Of a stretch of 64,000 nucleotides of DNA, positions 61,088-64,000 are shown piece by piece. Where the stretch lies: contig NZ_CAUQKJ010000001.1 in NCBI RefSeq assembly GCF_963518785.1, forward strand, positions 248,001-312,000, read 5' to 3'. The translations under genes were made by a program, and so were the position numbers. The DNA is from an uncultured Campylobacter sp. GTDB lineage: Bacteria > Campylobacterota > Campylobacteria > Campylobacterales > Campylobacteraceae. Positions within the stretch are counted from its first letter, which is position 1. Each line of letters starts with the position of its first letter. The notes under the pieces were generated by a model. The model made no database searches and had not been told where the DNA came from. It saw only the letters and a program-made list of their open reading frames with translations.

Positions 61088-61215
61088 CCTGCGTTTGAGG
61101 CTAAATTTCGGCTACGGCTAAATCGTATCGGCGCAAAATTTCGCTGCTGAAATTTTTTGAGATAGAGCTTTGGCTGCGGAATTCATACGCTAATTTAAAA
61201 TTTTAAAGGATCATC

Positions 61216-61833
61216 ATGAAAAAATTTATCGCAGTTTTACTAGCCGTCCTGCTTGTGGGATGCCAGTGCAAACAAAACGTAGTGCCCGGAGCGAACGAAA
61301 CGCCCGAAAAGATCACGGCATTTTTCGTAAACGACGGCAAGGAATACATCGTAGGCGAGAAACTCAGCTATGTGCTGACGGATGGCTCGTCGCTTAAGAA
61401 AATTTCGGAATTTTACGACGGCGGATACGCCAAGGGGCTTAAGCGCGAGTTTGTGCAGATCGAAGTGACGGATGCGAAAAACGGCGAGGCGCGCGGCAGT
61501 TTCAGTGCGTTTTTAAATTCCGCAGCCGGTGCAGATGTCGCCAAAATCAAAGCTCTAGCAAATAGCATCGAAATCGATGAGAAAAAAGGCGAGATCGAGG
61601 TTATTTTTAACTTTGATGCGCGAGTAGTGCAGATCAAAAATCTTAGCGAAATAATGAAGCCAAGCGATAGGCTGCGCTCTCCGATTCCGGCAAACATCGA
61701 GGTTAAGCCCGAACGCTGCGAGGGCAACGCCCTATTGTATACGATAAGCACCATCGTAGCTGTGCCGATAATAATCGTGGGAACGGTACTGTTTCTGCCC
61801 GTGGTGATGATGCAGGAATATAGCCCTCGATAA
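61216..61833 (+). CDS. Putative lipoprotein of unknown function
   Basis: A 205-residue lipoprotein with LVGC (Cys16). The mature part has a beta-rich N-terminal portion (FFVNDGKEYIVGEKLSYVLTD) and a hydrophobic segment near the C-terminus (about 175-198), so it may be attached at both ends. A resemblance in the GEKL...VLT run to the lipoprotein at 14943-15656 is weak and not claimed as homology. The next gene begins about 50 bases downstream on the same strand. Confidence 0.7.
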   Translation: MKKFIAVLLAVLLVGCQCKQNVVPGANETPEKITAFFVNDGKEYIVGEKLSYVLTDGSSLKKISEFYDGGYAKGLKREFVQIEVTDAKNGEARGSFSAFLNSAAGADVAKIKALANSIEIDEKKGEIEVIFNFDARVVQIKNLSEIMKPSDRLRSPIPANIEVKPERCEGNALLYTISTIVAVPIIIVGTVLFLPVVMMQEYSPR

Positions 61834-61885
61834 TAAAAGCCGTGAAATTCCGTATCTTGCAGCGAAACTTACAATGTAATGATCG

Positions 61886-62521
61886 ATGAAGCTCGGCGAA
61901 ATTTGGTATAACTTAGATCGCAAGTTCGATCTATTTATGATCGCATTTTATTTAGCGGCGATGTGGTACGGATTTCTTTTTAGCTTGAATCCGAAAAGCT
62001 TAGACGATCTGAAAATCGCAAATGGAATAATCATGGATGTCAGAAGCGATGATGGGCGCGAATATATGCAGATTTTTACGGATGAGCGCAAATTTATCAA
62101 AGTCTTTTTAAATGGCGATACGGATAACTTAACCTACTTTTATAAAAATAAAATTTTGCTCAATGCGGCAATTGTTGAAGCTAATTTTAAGCGCTCAGGA
62201 GCGGACGAGTGGCAAGGCGTAAATATCAAGCCTTCTATTTCGCTAATCGCATACGAATGGCTGGAAGGCAAGCGAGTTAAAGCTTGGTATCAAAGCCGTC
62301 CGTTTCCGTTTCGGGGTCGCGGTACGGCATATCAAGTTTTATTTTTGGATTATAATGCAAGCGCCGATCCGCCGCAGCGCGAGTATCTGATGAAATTTGA
62401 ACATGACAAATACGCTACGACGGATGATAAATTCACAGCTACGATATTTGGAGCTTTGACGCTCATTTTTCTTGCGATAATGGCGGGCAAATTTTATCAA
62501 GCATGGCGCCAACTGCAATAA
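61886..62521 (+). CDS. Membrane protein of unknown function
   Basis: A 211-residue protein with one membrane helix near each end (about 17-33 and 183-202) and a soluble domain of about 145 residues between them. That domain is strand-rich (IIMDVRSDDGREYMQIFTD, FIKVFLNGDTDN, YQVLFLDYNAS). The arrangement would place both termini in the cytoplasm and the domain outside. There is no strong ribosome site; ATG 61886 is the only reasonable start. It follows the lipoprotein by 52 bases, so they may share a transcript. No family is recognised. Confidence 0.65.
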   Translation: MKLGEIWYNLDRKFDLFMIAFYLAAMWYGFLFSLNPKSLDDLKIANGIIMDVRSDDGREYMQIFTDERKFIKVFLNGDTDNLTYFYKNKILLNAAIVEANFKRSGADEWQGVNIKPSISLIAYEWLEGKRVKAWYQSRPFPFRGRGTAYQVLFLDYNASADPPQREYLMKFEHDKYATTDDKFTATIFGALTLIFLAIMAGKFYQAWRQLQ

Positions 62522-62881
62522 ACATTGCGCCGCGAAATTTTAATTAGCATCGGATAACCTGAAAACACGGCACGCAGTATTGATACGAAGCATTTTAAAA
62601 GGCGCTAGGCTTGCGGCGTGCATTTCATTGCGGGTAGCGGCGGCGAGTAGGATAAGCTTACGGCGATAAATTCAGAGCGTCATTAAAATACAGACTGAAA
62701 CGAGATTTAAAATTTAAATAAATAGCATGCGCCGAGTTTTGAAATTTTGCGGCTCTAGCTGCGCCGGCTAGCCCTAAATTTTAAATTTAAACTGCGTGAA
62801 ATTTTAAAATTTCAAAATTTTAAATTTCGCGCTTATTTAGCAGTATCCATAAATTTTAAGTGTCAAATGGGAGCAAATGGG
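62522..62881. repeat. Gene-free gap with AAATTTTAAAATT cluster
   Basis: About 360 bases between convergent genes. The second half (62700-62870) contains seven or more AAATTT or AATTTTAAAATT elements, several overlapping. No gene is seen. It may serve both genes as a bidirectional end. Confidence 0.5.
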
Positions 62882-64000
62882 CTAAAATAGCCCATTTATC
62901 AGCCCCTTAATCGCGTCAGATTTTTCCTTTTTTGCGTCGTTTTTGCTGCTGTTATCGTCCTTTTTCACGCCGAAAAGCTTGTCGATACCCTTGCCGATCT
63001 GCTTGTCTAGCTTGCCCTTTAGATAGTCCGATTGGATATTGTATTTCGGTTCTTTAATCGTGCCGGTGATGTTTATTTCAAGATCGGTTTTTTCGATGTT
63101 TGCCTTAACCGGTACCGAAATCGCGCCCGTTTTGCTATCCAGCGTGCCGCCCGTTACGTTTAGCTTACTTTTTTGCGCGCTCATATCGGCGTTAAAATTT
63201 ATCAAATTTTGCTTGATCGTGCCGTTTACTTTGGCGTCGTTATAGACCTCGCCGCCTAGATCACGACCTAAAATTTTACCGATTTTATCGATCAATCCGC
63301 CGCTAGGAAGGCGGCCGTTGTTGATGATCGAGTCAAATTTTCCGCTGTGCGAGCTCGTGTTATACGTAAGATTTGCGTTGCCCGTGCCGTCGTAGACGTG
63401 ATCGATATTTAGAAGCGTCGTAAGCTCTTTGACGATGAAATTTTGGATTTTAAAGTTCGCTTCATCGCCCGCGATCTGTCCGTTCAGCTCGCCGCCTGCG
63501 ACCTTGGAATTTACGGTCGCAAACAGGCTCTTGCCGTCGTGCGAAAGCTCGCCGGTAGCGGCAATCTTGCCGTTTAGTCTGCGATTTAGAAAAAACTCTA
63601 GTCGCTGCAGGCTCGGGATCAGTAGCGCGTAGTTTGCTTTAAGCGCTTTATTTTTGAGCTCGTAGGTGCCGTTTAGGCTCTGAAGCTGCGCCAGATCGGA
63701 GTTTGCGCTTACGCTAAAGGTCGCGACGGAGTTTTTGATATTTGTCTGCGCTTGCGCGTCCGCTTTCAGATCGCTTGGGAAGTTCTTGCCCGTCGCGCCG
63801 TCTAAAAATTTCTTAAAAATTACGCCGTTGGCAAGCGAAATTTGCGCCGTGCCGTTGATACTGTCTTTTAAGCTCAACTTCGCATCGCCGTTTATCGTGC
63901 CCTCTCCGATCGCGCTGCCGTAAAACAGAGCCGAAAGCACGGTCAGATTTAGATTGCTCGCCTTAAGCTTTAGATCGCTTAAATTTCCGCTCGCATTCAG
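62882..64000 (-). CDS. AsmA-like membrane-biogenesis protein (C-terminal part, 5' partial)
   Basis: The frame is open to the right edge, so the N-terminus is outside. The visible 373 residues are strand-rich repeats such as LSDLKLKASNLNL, GEGTINGDAKLSLKDSINGT, LNGTYELKNKALKANY and KVAGGELNGQIAGDEANF, ending in PVKANIEKTDLEINITGTIK. This is the beta-taco repeat plan of the AsmA family, which bridges inner and outer membranes for lipid movement. A short basic tail (KLFGVKKDD and onward) ends the protein. Its convergent neighbour is the membrane protein at 61886. Confidence 0.85.
   Translation of the reverse strand: MNASGNLSDLKLKASNLNLTVLSALFYGSAIGEGTINGDAKLSLKDSINGTAQISLANGVIFKKFLDGATGKNFPSDLKADAQAQTNIKNSVATFSVSANSDLAQLQSLNGTYELKNKALKANYALLIPSLQRLEFFLNRRLNGKIAATGELSHDGKSLFATVNSKVAGGELNGQIAGDEANFKIQNFIVKELTTLLNIDHVYDGTGNANLTYNTSSHSGKFDSIINNGRLPSGGLIDKIGKILGRDLGGEVYNDAKVNGTIKQNLINFNADMSAQKSKLNVTGGTLDSKTGAISVPVKANIEKTDLEINITGTIKEPKYNIQSDYLKGKLDKQIGKGIDKLFGVKKDDNSSKNDAKKEKSDAIKGLINGLF

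Overview
The window looks like the chromosome of a Campylobacter-type campylobacterotan. Gene content and order match blocks I remember from C. jejuni: nth-peb4-fba with a MotA-like/OmpA-like pair; a UvrD-family helicase, truB, ispE, smpB, a thioredoxin lipoprotein, clpS, clpA and aat; and hemH, an oxidoreductase, alaS, maf and pbpA. The DNA is richer in GC than C. jejuni, and the gaps are full of the motif AAATTT / AAATTTTAAAATT. Two gene sets expected at these loci are absent: csrA between truB and ispE, and the flagellar rod genes next to ftsI/pbpB. A non-motile, GC-richer species such as C. gracilis would fit. The species is inference; the genus-level call is firm.

Layout. 1-600: end of a MerT-like permease gene and a MerP-like metal-binding protein. 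820-3705: peptidase PepD and an unknown cytoplasmic protein. 3900-8829: nth (minus strand), then peb4, fba and the MotA/OmpA-like pair. 9150-12254: a secreted Sel1-repeat protein, hisD and a small secreted protein. 12700-23800 is an accessory and decaying region, almost all on the minus strand. It holds a frameshifted secreted protein, a YbaK editing protein with an insertion, an ecotin inhibitor, lipoproteins and their broken copies, a transketolase remnant, a complete family-1 pectate lyase, secreted YD-like repeat proteins (one with an in-frame stop) and an Mrr-type nuclease. 23886-34000: metabolic genes (pyk, mqo, an orphan TRAP binding protein, metK, sstT, pepF). 34004-45476: helicase, truB, ispE, smpB, thioredoxin lipoprotein, clpS, clpA, aat, ftsI. 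45979-48782: a UDP-sugar dehydrogenase and an AT-rich ankyrin protein. 48912-56499: hemH and an oxidoreductase (minus), then alaS, a membrane protein, maf and pbpA. 56645-57987: an AT-rich pair of unknown membrane proteins. 58132-64000: quinol NO reductase, a YqeY protein, a lipoprotein, a membrane protein and the end of an AsmA-like gene.

How genes work together. aat, clpS and clpA form a complete Leu/N-degron route: Aat tags N-termini, ClpS recognises them and ClpA unfolds the substrate for ClpP. smpB next to them serves trans-translation, another route to proteolysis. ftsI and pbpA build septal and wall peptidoglycan. fba, pyk and mqo serve central carbon metabolism, and norZ removes NO using quinol.

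The most unusual signals are three. Low-complexity inserts in otherwise conserved enzymes (YbaK, PepF, HemH) carry the same AAATTT motif that fills the gaps. Quasi-regular arrays of that motif occur between genes. Several genes are broken at A7 tracts or by stop codons in the 12.7-19.5 kb region. No tRNA, rRNA, CRISPR array, IS element or prophage was recognised.
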